Assembly (NCBI GenBank): GCA_002483365.1 | Contig: DLHT01000011.1 | Span: 124,001-188,000 of the forward strand | Length of the DNA stretch: 64,000 nt | Origin: Cellvibrio sp. UBA7661 | Lineage (GTDB): Bacteria > Pseudomonadota > Gammaproteobacteria > Pseudomonadales > Cellvibrionaceae | Direction: 5' to 3' | Shown here: piece by piece, positions 44,899 through 53,123 of the stretch | Layout: each line of letters starts with the position of its first letter | Position numbering within the stretch: position 1 is the stretch's first letter | The notes under the pieces: generated by a model | Seen by the model: only the letters and a program-made list of their open reading frames with translations | The model's database searches: none | Told to the model about the DNA's origin: nothing | Program-made: the position numbers and the translations under genes

Positions 44899-46341
44899 TT
44901 ATTTATCGGCACTTATACAGGTGCATGTACCTGTGTTTGTACCTGTGCTTACACCTGTACTTATGCCTGCATTTAATAGTATGCGCATTTCTTGCCACAG
45001 GCTGCGTTCGTTAATCGCGTGTTGCCGTAACGTTTCTAATTCGGTTTTGGAAAAAATACGGCCCTGTTTGACAACCCACACCGGGTTTTTAAGTGTTGCC
45101 AATGTGTCCAGTGGGTTGTGTTCTGACAAAATTAAATCAGCGTTATAGCCCACGGCGATTTTTCCCAATTGTGATTCTTTTTCCAGTGCTTTGGCAGGAT
45201 TGATCGTTGCTGCGCGCAACACTTCAAGAATAGGTAGGCCTGCCTGATGCATTAATTCCATTTCTTTATGGGTGGCAAGTCCGTGTGGCGATAACAACAC
45301 ACCAGAATCCGAACCGACCAGAAGCGTGATATTTGCTTTATATAATTGCAGGGTAATTTCCTGCAAAAACGCCAGTGTTTTTTTATTGTGCAAGGCCATC
45401 TCTAGCGGGCTATTGATCCAGCGTTTTAGTTGATTGTGTTTTTCCTGCAACTCAATCAAAGGGGAAATATAACCTTCTGGCAAAGTATCAATAAAAGTCT
45501 GTTTTTGATCGCTGATTTGGGTTAGTTGCCAGTAGATATTCAGCGTAGGAGTAACCGGTGTGTTGAGTGTTTTTAGTGTAGCGATTGTTTCATCCAATGC
45601 TTTTTGATCATTTTGGTAATTCAGCGGCCCTTGGTAAATATCTTCAACGTGCTCCAGTGATTGCAATCCTTTCAATTCATTCCAGTTCATATCCACCACA
45701 GGGTGAGGACCATGTTTGGCAACTGGAATGTTCTGCTTTTTTGCTTCAAGCAATAATGCCCTCAGCACCTCAGCCGTTAAATTGCCGTAGGCTTTTATAA
45801 GATCGTAACCCAGTTGTTTGGCTGTTGTGACGGCAGTTATGGCATCTGCTGGTGTTTGAGCGGAGTAATGCATGTGCGCATCTGTAAAGCCGGAAATAAT
45901 CGGGCTGCTGACGGTAATAGTGCTGCCAACCCTGCTGCCATTTTCCAATTCTTTACGCCAGAGTAAATGTTCCTGCACGCCATTCATAAGCCGTAAATGG
46001 GTGACTCCGTGGGAGAGGGCAATAACAAATGCGGCAGAGTCATAAGCATGGGCATGCATATCAATTAACCCTGGCATGGCGTAGTGCCCTTTACCATCCA
46101 GATATTCATGGCTTCCGTCCGTAATAGGCGTTTGAGCTGCGTTAATAGCGATGATCTTGCCTTTGCGGATTTTCAGTTGGCGGTTCTTTAAAACTTTTCC
46201 GGTAGTGACATCAACAATATTAATATTGTCGATGTACAGCGGCGTATTGGTATTTTTTTCTGTGCTAGTCGCATGTGCAGGTAAGGAGTAACTGGCGATT
46301 GCAGAAAGGCAAAGCGTGATAAAGAGAATGGATATTTTCAT
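44899..46341 (-). CDS. Exported amidohydrolase-family protein
   Basis: A 480-residue protein with a signal peptide (MKISILFITLCLSAIASYSLPAHA, in two parts). The metal-dependent amidohydrolase core has GLIDMHAHAYD (HxH), a carbamylation-site-like DLIKAYG, AKHGPHPV, SLEHVED and GSDSGVLLSPHG, then the small beta domain with NPAKAL and GYNADLILSEHNPLD. It resembles imidazolonepropionase/prolidase-like secreted enzymes; substrate unknown. The last 20 residues come from 12-bp repeats and look like a recent extension. It is convergent with the sorbosone-dehydrogenase-like gene, only seven bases apart. Confidence 0.85.
   Translation of the reverse strand: MKISILFITLCLSAIASYSLPAHATSTEKNTNTPLYIDNINIVDVTTGKVLKNRQLKIRKGKIIAINAAQTPITDGSHEYLDGKGHYAMPGLIDMHAHAYDSAAFVIALSHGVTHLRLMNGVQEHLLWRKELENGSRVGSTITVSSPIISGFTDAHMHYSAQTPADAITAVTTAKQLGYDLIKAYGNLTAEVLRALLLEAKKQNIPVAKHGPHPVVDMNWNELKGLQSLEHVEDIYQGPLNYQNDQKALDETIATLKTLNTPVTPTLNIYWQLTQISDQKQTFIDTLPEGYISPLIELQEKHNQLKRWINSPLEMALHNKKTLAFLQEITLQLYKANITLLVGSDSGVLLSPHGLATHKEMELMHQAGLPILEVLRAATINPAKALEKESQLGKIAVGYNADLILSEHNPLDTLATLKNPVWVVKQGRIFSKTELETLRQHAINERSLWQEMRILLNAGISTGVSTGTNTGTCTCISADK
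44926..44973. repeat. Four degenerate 12-bp tandem units
   Basis: Four units (TGTACCTGTGTT, TGTACCTGTGCT, TACACCTGTACT, TATGCCTGCATT) form the 3' end of the amidohydrolase gene and encode a TG-x-x type repeat. An adjoining ACAGGT/ACCTGT pair could form a hairpin. Confidence 0.75.
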
Positions 46342-46398
46342 GAGTGCTTCCTCGTTGTTAGGTGGAAGCACTTTTTCAGAAATGTCAGTTGAACTCGT

Positions 46399-47511
46399 CT
46401 ATTTCCTTGATATTAAACGGTCAGAATCCTGATTCTGGACGTGTTGGGTTTGTTGCACACCGCGATATTCGCTGGGTGTCATGCCTGTGGCTTTTTTGAA
46501 CGCCTGATTAAACGTGGCTTTTGAGCTGAACCCGGCAGCAAGGGCAAGATCGGTAAGGTTGATTTTATAATCCTTGGCATGCCCGGCTAAGCTGCGTTTA
46601 ATGTGTTCAACACGATGTTGATTGATGTAATCATTGAATGACATCTGCGCGACTAAATTAATACTTCTGGAAATATCCCGCGTAGACAAACCCGATAAAT
46701 CGGAAAGCTGGTTCAAGGTTATGCGGGGGTGGGTATACCAATTTTGTGTACGGACTTCATTATCAAGAATGGCAAAAAGCGGTTGGTAATCTGCAGCTGA
46801 TTCTGCGCGTTCTTTTGCTTCATCCCCGGATGAGGCGGAGGTAATGATTGTTGAGGGAAGGGCAATGGAACTGGCGATAGTCTCCAATCCTACACGGCGG
46901 TGGTTCAGGATAAGTATCAACGAGAATAAAACCATTAAAAAAATAAACAGGCTCGTTGCATAGCCGATCATATTCAGGTGTGCGCCTAACTCAGGTTGGA
47001 AATTAAGCCTGAACAGATCCAGTGCACTAAACAGCGTTGATACCCCAACTAACCAGCCGAGCCAGGTCAATGATACTTCGTTCGCGTCCGAGCGCTGCAT
47101 GGACAGCTGCCGGTTAAATCCAATAATCAGTTGCAATGTGAGAAGCGCATAAACCATACGCCAGAGTGTGCCCAGCGCGATAATCGTTTGCGGATGATCG
47201 GTGAAGGGGAGTGCCAATAACATCGGCAAGAAATGCAGGGCTGACCGGTAATCTACAGGCCCGATAATCAAGCGCTTGGCCGCAAGATAAAAAGCCGGAC
47301 CATAACCCAGCATGAAAACGGGTGAAATTAAGTGCAGCTCACGTGAGATGTGTAAATCTTCAAGTATGTTCGTGAGTGTTGCCAGGATTACCAACCCCAG
47401 CAGTATGCACACACCGCGATACGCGGGTGTGATGATAAACATCAAGCACCCCAGTATCGCGACTGACAGTACACTGGCATTTAATAAGCTGACTAACGTA
47501 ACCAAATCCAT
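46399..47511 (-). CDS. Membrane-anchored AraC-family regulator
   Basis: A 370-residue protein. The N-terminal half has about seven hydrophobic helices (to about residue 205), and the C-terminal AraC domain (about 255-355) has ITLNQLSDLSGLSTRDISRSINLVAQMSFNDYI, in two parts, and LTDLALAAGFSSKATFNQAFKKATGMTPSEYR. This 7TM-AraC layout is common in Bacteroidetes and marine gammaproteobacteria and implies sensing at the membrane. It lies just upstream of the amidohydrolase in the same direction and may control it. Confidence 0.86.
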   Translation of the reverse strand: MDLVTLVSLLNASVLSVAILGCLMFIITPAYRGVCILLGLVILATLTNILEDLHISRELHLISPVFMLGYGPAFYLAAKRLIIGPVDYRSALHFLPMLLALPFTDHPQTIIALGTLWRMVYALLTLQLIIGFNRQLSMQRSDANEVSLTWLGWLVGVSTLFSALDLFRLNFQPELGAHLNMIGYATSLFIFLMVLFSLILILNHRRVGLETIASSIALPSTIITSASSGDEAKERAESAADYQPLFAILDNEVRTQNWYTHPRITLNQLSDLSGLSTRDISRSINLVAQMSFNDYINQHRVEHIKRSLAGHAKDYKINLTDLALAAGFSSKATFNQAFKKATGMTPSEYRGVQQTQHVQNQDSDRLISRK

Positions 47512-47538
47512 TGAATCGATAATCTCTTGAAAACAAAA

Positions 47539-49476
47539 TCAAGGCGCTACGCAATCCAAACACTGCACATAAATACCTTGCGGATCATTCATTTTTTGCA
47601 GGTCACTGAGTGGCTTTAATGCTGGAGTCAGTGTGTTCAATAATTGCAGAGATGAAAAACTTTCCAGAAAAGATTGTGGCATCAGGCTGCCAGCTTGGCT
47701 TTCCGTCAGCGAGCGCAAAAATTCTTCTTTGGGGGAAAGTGGGCGATGCACAAACTCTACCGAGTAGCTGCTGAGGTTCGCTGCTTGCGCAATGGCGGTA
47801 ATGACATCATTGAGCGTACCCAATTCGTCCACCAAACCAATTTCTTTGGCTTTGTTTCCCGTCCAGACATGGCCTTGTGCAATTGCATCTATCGCATCAA
47901 CTTCCTGATTGCGTGCATCAGCGACGAGTGTAATAAAACGTTGATAAATATTATCGACGCCCAGTTGTACCACTTTGCTGGCTTTTTCCGTCAGTGGGCG
48001 ATCCAGCCTTAGCGTACCCGCCAATTCAGTGGTGCCGACTCCATCGGTATAAACGCCGATTTTTTCCAGCGATTTTTCCAATGTCGGGAATGCACCGAAT
48101 ACACCGATTGAACCGGTGATAGTGGTCGGTTGCGCCCAAATTTTATCGCCTGCTGTTGCAATCCAATAACCGCCGGATGCAGCCACCGCTCCCATGGAAA
48201 TATAAATAGGAATATTTTTTTCACGTAAGGCAATAATTTCCGAGCGGATAATTTCAGACGCAAATGCGCTACCGCCACCGGAATCAATACGAATAACCAA
48301 TGCTTTTACGGCTTTGTCATCCTTCACCTGACGCAGCAGCTCCAACATGCTTTCACTGCCGATACTGCCATCGGGTTGATGACCATCCACAATCGCGCCG
48401 GATGCAACAACAACGGCAATTTTATTCGGTTCCAGTGAGGGCATTTTGCGGATGTTGGCTAAATAACTTTTGACGCCTACACCGTTATACCAATTGCCTT
48501 CGCTGCTTTTGCCTGCGGTATCTATCAGGGCTTGTTCCATTTCCTGACGCGATGCCACTTTATCCACCAATGCTTTTTCTAATGCGAGTTTGGCGCTGTC
48601 GCCTGCAGTGAGTGCCAAATGGGCATCGGCGTTATTCACATAATCGTTAATGCTGCCCGGCGGCAAGCGGCGCAGGCTCTCAATTTTTTGGGCATAGCCA
48701 GACCACAATTCATTGATCCATTGCGCATTGTGCTCGCGCGATTCGGCAGACATATCGTCGCGCAAGTAAGGTTCCAGATAGTCTTTATATTTACCCGAAC
48801 GGAACGCGTGAATAGTTACCCCCAATTTATCCAGCGCGGTTTTGTAGTAATTCATGTAACGGCTGTAACCGGTAATTTCAACCATTCCCATATTGTGTAA
48901 ATAAATTTCGTCCGCGAAGCTGGCCAGATAATATTGGTCTTGTGAATAATGATCGCTAACGGCAATAATTTTTTTTCCGGCGTGTTTAAAATTTTCCAGG
49001 GCTTGGCCAATTTCATTCATCTTGCTGATGCCGCCACCGAGCAGGCGGCCAGGTTCCAACACGATCATGGTGACGCGCTTGTCAGTCGATGCTTTGTTGA
49101 TTGCCTCGACAAGATCACTTACTCGGGTTTCGGCTTCTTCCGGATCGTCATCAGATAACAAAATACTGGCAGGGTCGATATAACTGCGTTGGTCAACCAG
49201 CAGGCCTGTTGGTGCAACACGCAATGCAAAACTGTCCGGTAGCGGTGGTGGAGCACTTGAGCTGATAGCGGCAATGAAAATAATCAGCACGATAATAAAT
49301 AGAGTATTCAACAGCGTGTTGCGCAACCAGGTGATGCCCGCGCCCATGCCGCTGAAAAAACGCCGGAATGCTCCCGGCTTTTTACCGGAAGCCTGGACGT
49401 TGGGGCGCATATGTGGGGTGCCACTGGACGTGGTTGGTGAAGATGCTGTGGGCGGTTCGTAGTGATTTACAGACAC
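47539..49476 (-). CDS. sppA: Signal peptide peptidase SppA (67 kDa type)
   Basis: A 645-residue membrane-anchored serine protease that degrades cleaved signal peptides. A cytoplasmic N-terminus and one transmembrane helix (LLNTLFIIVLIIFIAAISSS) are followed by two tandem S49 domains. The general-base Lys lies in FRSGKYKDYLEPY of the first domain, and the nucleophile Ser in IRIDSGGGSAFAS of the second. VAASGGYWIATAGDKIWA and TTITGSIGVFG are conserved core stretches. Length fits the long form. AT-rich direct repeats lie just upstream. Confidence 0.95.
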   Translation of the reverse strand: MSVNHYEPPTASSPTTSSGTPHMRPNVQASGKKPGAFRRFFSGMGAGITWLRNTLLNTLFIIVLIIFIAAISSSAPPPLPDSFALRVAPTGLLVDQRSYIDPASILLSDDDPEEAETRVSDLVEAINKASTDKRVTMIVLEPGRLLGGGISKMNEIGQALENFKHAGKKIIAVSDHYSQDQYYLASFADEIYLHNMGMVEITGYSRYMNYYKTALDKLGVTIHAFRSGKYKDYLEPYLRDDMSAESREHNAQWINELWSGYAQKIESLRRLPPGSINDYVNNADAHLALTAGDSAKLALEKALVDKVASRQEMEQALIDTAGKSSEGNWYNGVGVKSYLANIRKMPSLEPNKIAVVVASGAIVDGHQPDGSIGSESMLELLRQVKDDKAVKALVIRIDSGGGSAFASEIIRSEIIALREKNIPIYISMGAVAASGGYWIATAGDKIWAQPTTITGSIGVFGAFPTLEKSLEKIGVYTDGVGTTELAGTLRLDRPLTEKASKVVQLGVDNIYQRFITLVADARNQEVDAIDAIAQGHVWTGNKAKEIGLVDELGTLNDVITAIAQAANLSSYSVEFVHRPLSPKEEFLRSLTESQAGSLMPQSFLESFSSLQLLNTLTPALKPLSDLQKMNDPQGIYVQCLDCVAP

Positions 49477-49551
49477 ACTATTTTCCTTTTAAAGAATGAC
49501 GGCTCAATAACCTATGGATGCTATATTCGTTAAACATAATGTCTAACGTTT

Positions 49552-49602
49552 ACACTAAAAATCACACTAAAAATTCATGCTAAAAAGTCACACCAAAAAA
49601 AT
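49552..49602. repeat. Four phased A-tract repeats upstream of sppA
   Basis: Four 12-13-bp units of the form ACACTAAAAATC (49552-49563, 49564-49576, 49577-49589, 49590-49602) lie between the DUF2069 gene and sppA. The A-tracts recur about once per helical turn and may bend DNA near the sppA promoter. Confidence 0.6.
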
Positions 49603-50048
49603 TACGCTTGTTTGATTGATAGATAATAATTCCAATATTGCAGCCAGCGGCTTGTCATCATTGCGCCGATGAATAAGCTACACACTAATAAGGTAATCAA
49701 CCAATAGGAAAGGCTCCAGCTGCCCATTAGTAACGGAATAATTCCGACGAAATACATGAGCGACACAAAACACAGCCAGCTATAAGTGCGATGGGTTGGT
49801 TTGCGCAGCAGCGGGATAAAAATCAGCAGCGGAAACATTTGAAACAACCAGAAAACAAAATTGCTTTTTTCGCTGGTAAGGTTGAGCAGTGTAAAAATAA
49901 TTAACAGACCTGCGAAGCTAAACAGTGTGACTGCTTTTCCTGTGCGCAATTTCTTTTTCAGTACCACTGCATCTTCATCGGTAATGACAATCACTTTTTT
50001 GGGTTTTTCGTTGAGTTGTTGATCATCATGTTCAGGTGTGTGAGTCAT
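49602..50048 (-). CDS. DUF2069-family membrane protein
   Basis: A 148-residue protein with a charged cytoplasmic N-terminus (about 35 residues) and four hydrophobic helices. FQMFPLLIFIPLLRKPTHRTYSWLCFVSLMYF, split across helices 2-3, is the DUF2069 signature. Function unknown. It directly follows wrbA (20 bp), the usual arrangement in pseudomonads. Confidence 0.82.
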   Translation of the reverse strand: MTHTPEHDDQQLNEKPKKVIVITDEDAVVLKKKLRTGKAVTLFSFAGLLIIFTLLNLTSEKSNFVFWLFQMFPLLIFIPLLRKPTHRTYSWLCFVSLMYFVGIIPLLMGSWSLSYWLITLLVCSLFIGAMMTSRWLQYWNYYLSIKQA

Positions 50049-50068
50049 AAAGAAACCTTGTGAATAAA

Positions 50069-50665
50069 TTAAGAATGCAGTTGCAGGGCAAGGGTTGCGA
50101 CACGTTTACCCAATGCCTGGCAAAGTGCAATTTCGTCGTTGCTCAGTTTGTTTGGGGTATCACCGCTGGCTAGATGGGATGCGCCATACGGCGTGCCTCC
50201 TGTGCGAGTACTGCTGACAGCGGGCTCGCTATAGGGAATTCCGGCGATCACCATACCCTGATGCAATAACGGCAACATCATGGAAAGCAGTGTGGATTCT
50301 TGTCCTCCGTGCAGTGTTGAAGTAGATGTGAATACCGCTGCAGGTTTATTGATTAAATTGCCGTTTAACCAAATGCCGCTGGTGCCATCGAGAAAATATT
50401 TCATCGGTGCAGCCATATTGCCAAAGCGCGTAGGGCTGCCAAGAATCAAACCTGCGCAATGTTTTAGATCGTCTTCGGTGCAATAGAGTGCGCCGCTGGT
50501 AGGGATTGCAGGCTCAGTCGCTTCGGTAACCGGGGACACCGCTGGAACTGTGCGCAAACGCGCTTCAATACCAGTGACTTGCTCCACACCGCGGGCAATC
50601 TGTTTGGCCATTTCAAAGGTGGAACCATTGCGGCTGTAATACAAAATTAAAATATAAGGTGTCAT
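50069..50665 (-). CDS. wrbA: NAD(P)H:quinone oxidoreductase WrbA
   Basis: A 198-residue flavodoxin-like FMN enzyme that reduces quinones by two electrons. Motifs: ILILYYSRNGSTFEMAKQIA (FMN phosphate loop), GLILGSPTRFGNMAAPMKYFLD, AAVFTSTSTLHGGQESTLLSM, and GGTPYGASHLAS near the C-terminus. The start is uncertain: ATG at 50665 aligns with relatives, another lies at 50680, and neither has a clear ribosome site. Upstream is a long palindromic element that separates it from arsC. Confidence 0.92.
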   Translation of the reverse strand: MTPYILILYYSRNGSTFEMAKQIARGVEQVTGIEARLRTVPAVSPVTEATEPAIPTSGALYCTEDDLKHCAGLILGSPTRFGNMAAPMKYFLDGTSGIWLNGNLINKPAAVFTSTSTLHGGQESTLLSMMLPLLHQGMVIAGIPYSEPAVSSTRTGGTPYGASHLASGDTPNKLSNDEIALCQALGKRVATLALQLHS

Positions 50666-50689
50666 AGAAATATCGTTCATTCAATTTGA

Positions 50690-50812
50690 TAAGCATCAAT
50701 CATCACTCTGATCGGTATGCGAGACACGCCGTGAATACATCCATGTAGGCTCGACTGCGGCATCCATGCCGCAGACGGTCTCGCATACCGATCAGAGTGA
50801 CAATTAATGCTT
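50690..50812. repeat. Large intergenic palindromic element with internal CATCCATG hairpins
   Basis: A perfect 22-bp inverted repeat (50704-50725 with 50778-50799) is extended by imperfect AAGCAT/ATGCTT flanks. It encloses two smaller perfect palindromes sharing the core CATCCATG: TACATCCATGTA (50736-50747) and CTGCGGCAT-CC-ATGCCGCAG (50755-50774). The whole could fold into a cruciform with three stems. It looks like a mobile or dispersed REP-type element rather than a simple terminator, since no T-run is attached. Confidence 0.8.
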
Positions 50813-51160
50813 ACTATTAATAATGTGTAAAACGTTTTCGGGCGGACGTCCGATCACTGCTTTATCGCCATTGACCGCAATTGGCCGCTCAATCAATTTC
50901 GGATTTTCTACCATTGCCTTGATTAACGCGGCTTCACTGAGTGACTCATCTGCAAGGTTCAATGTTTTGTAAACCTCTTCCCCTTTGCGCAATAAATCGC
51001 GCGCACTGATTCCCAGTGTGGCCAGCAACGCTTTTAATGTTTTGCTGGTGGGTGGTGTTTCCAAATACAGGACAATATCGGGCTCGTGCCCATGCTCGCG
51101 CAACAAGGCCAATGCCTCGCGTGATTTTGAGCAGCGGGGGTTGTGATAAAGTGTAATCAT
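50804..51160 (-). CDS. arsC: Arsenate reductase, glutaredoxin-coupled (ArsC)
   Basis: A 118-residue thioredoxin-fold enzyme: ITLYHNPRCSKSREALALL with the catalytic C10, a cis-Pro region ERPIAVNGDKAVIGRPPENVL, and the Arg residues that bind arsenate. As a lone chromosomal gene by wrbA, it may be the housekeeping ArsC/YffB-like form rather than part of an arsenic resistance operon. The stop falls at the edge of the palindromic element. Confidence 0.92.
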   Translation of the reverse strand: MITLYHNPRCSKSREALALLREHGHEPDIVLYLETPPTSKTLKALLATLGISARDLLRKGEEVYKTLNLADESLSEAALIKAMVENPKLIERPIAVNGDKAVIGRPPENVLHIINSKH

Positions 51161-51239
51161 AGGTGTCTCTATTTGTATCTTTAATGTTTGCGGCCGATTA
51201 TAACGGTTGCGCCCCGACTTGGTTTAAGGATTTAACGTT

Positions 51240-52532
51240 ATGCCCCTGTCGCGTATTCGCCTCTCGTCCATCCATGATTACGTGCGCCGATATTACCGTT
51301 GGTTGCGCGGATTTTTTTGTCTGATGGTACGGCAATATCAAGCCAAGTCTTGCCAAAAAAGTGCAGCATCGCTCACGTATGTCACGCTCTTTGCGACTGT
51401 CCCTATGATGACCGTGACTTATTCCATGTTCTCGATCATCCCGGCTTTCCAAAATCTGGGCGGCGAACTCCAATCACTTTTGTTCCAGCACTTTTTGCCC
51501 AATAGTGAACAGGAGTTGGGCCGCTATCTGACCGAATTTTCGGCGCAGGCACGTCAGCTTACCCTGTTCGGACTCTTGTTTTTGCTAGTGTCGGCTTATT
51601 TGATGCTCAAAAATATTGAGCAAAACTTTAACTCTATCTGGGGGGTGGCACGCGGGCGAAGAGGGGTCGCCAACTTTTTACTCTATTGGGCGATCTTAAG
51701 CCTGGGACCTCTGTTACTGGGGGCGGCATTGGCAATGAGCACCTATCTGACGTCTTTCAGGTTGTTGGTAGGGACATATGACAGCCTTGGCGTTTTTGAA
51801 TGGGTTTTCCAGCTAGCCCCCTGGCTCCTGACCTGTGCTGCGTTTACGTTGTTATTTGCCGCTGTACCCAACTGCAAAGTGCCAATCCGTCATGCGTTGT
51901 TGGGGGGCTTAGTGACAACGGTGGGGTTTCAGGGGCTGAAAGCGGCATTTAGCTGGATTGTGGGGCATTCATCTTTCACGCTGGTGTATGGCGCTTTTGC
52001 TGCACTGCCTCTGTTTATGCTGTGGGTCAATCTGATCTGGACTGTGGTGTTGGGCGGAGCGGTGTTTGTCCATACCATCAGTGCCCATCAAATAGACTTG
52101 AGGGATCGCAATTATCCCGACTTGCTCGCGAGCCTTCTGGTGTTGTGGCGCTGTTACAGTGCATCACTCAGCGGTACTGCGGTTCCTGAACGCGAGCTAT
52201 TACATCAGGGGTTGGCGGCAGAACAATGGTTGCGCATCCGCGATGCCTTGGTACAACACCGGATCATCAGCGCCAACTATCAAGGTCACTATCTGCTCAG
52301 TAAGAACCTTGACCACCTGACCATCCAGCAACTTGCTGACACCCTTGGTTTGCCGCATCAATTACCGCAAGAGCGCACCCATATGGCCAAGTTACCCTGG
52401 GGTAAAGAGGCGGCTGATTTGCTGGGTCAGGTTGACAGCTCCCAGGCAGCGATACTGGATCGCAAGGTAAGTGATCTATTCGAGTCTGTTGAACGCCGTG
52501 AAACAGCAGAATCCTCCGGGGTTAAAATTTGA
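51240..52532 (+). CDS. YihY/virulence factor BrkB family membrane protein
   Basis: A 430-residue protein. An N-terminal basic region (to about 45) is followed by six transmembrane helices with family signatures AASLTYVTLFATVPMM, NIEQNFNSIWGV, and FAALPLFMLWVNLIWTVVLGGAVFVH. A cytoplasmic C-terminal domain of about 150 residues resembles a winged helix (LRIRDALVQHRII...TIQQLADTLGLP). Formerly called RNase BN, but that activity belongs to another protein. Divergent from arsC. Confidence 0.88.
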   Translation: MPLSRIRLSSIHDYVRRYYRWLRGFFCLMVRQYQAKSCQKSAASLTYVTLFATVPMMTVTYSMFSIIPAFQNLGGELQSLLFQHFLPNSEQELGRYLTEFSAQARQLTLFGLLFLLVSAYLMLKNIEQNFNSIWGVARGRRGVANFLLYWAILSLGPLLLGAALAMSTYLTSFRLLVGTYDSLGVFEWVFQLAPWLLTCAAFTLLFAAVPNCKVPIRHALLGGLVTTVGFQGLKAAFSWIVGHSSFTLVYGAFAALPLFMLWVNLIWTVVLGGAVFVHTISAHQIDLRDRNYPDLLASLLVLWRCYSASLSGTAVPERELLHQGLAAEQWLRIRDALVQHRIISANYQGHYLLSKNLDHLTIQQLADTLGLPHQLPQERTHMAKLPWGKEAADLLGQVDSSQAAILDRKVSDLFESVERRETAESSGVKI

Positions 52533-52680
52533 TCTGTTGTAGTAGTGCCATCGAATAAATGAATAAATCAGCGCAAAGGAGGGTAAAAAAACTTCTTGGC
52601 ACAAAAACCCTGACTATACTCATCGATAACTATGATTAACGGATGCGGTTTGCGTCCATTACTGAGAATAATGTGTTTTC

Positions 52681-53046
52681 ATGGCGACACCACTGCTCAT
52701 TTGTGATGATTCTATGATGGCGCGCAAACAAGTCGCGCGCTCCTTGCCAGAAGGTTGGGATGTCGACATCACCTTCGCTACCAACGGTGCCGAGGGGTTG
52801 CAGGCTATCCGTGAAGGCAAGGGTGAAATGGTATTTCTCGATCTGACGATGCCCGAGATGGATGGTTACCAGGTACTTGAAGCGGTCAAGGCAGAAGGTC
52901 TTGATGCGATGATTATTGTTATTTCCGGTGATATCCAACCAACCGCCCATACCCGTGTTACCCAATTGGGCGCGATAGATTTTATCCAGAAGCCGGTCAA
53001 CCCTGAGAAGTTATCCGAAACCCTGAAAAAGTTTGGCCTGATTTAA
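52681..53046 (+). CDS. CheY-like single-domain response regulator
   Basis: A 121-residue receiver domain with acidic pocket D9-D10, phospho-acceptor D54 (VFLDLTMPEMDG), S82 in ISGD and K104 in QKPVN, all intact. There is no output domain. In several pseudomonads a similar receiver precedes a CheC-like phosphatase, but none follows here. Its kinase partner is unknown. Confidence 0.9.
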   Translation: MATPLLICDDSMMARKQVARSLPEGWDVDITFATNGAEGLQAIREGKGEMVFLDLTMPEMDGYQVLEAVKAEGLDAMIIVISGDIQPTAHTRVTQLGAIDFIQKPVNPEKLSETLKKFGLI

Positions 53047-53123
53047 TCGCGCTAGTGTTTTGTTGTTGTACCCGCTAGATTGCGCGCCCTTGGCTACTCG
53101 CCTCCACAATCTGGTTTTCTTCC

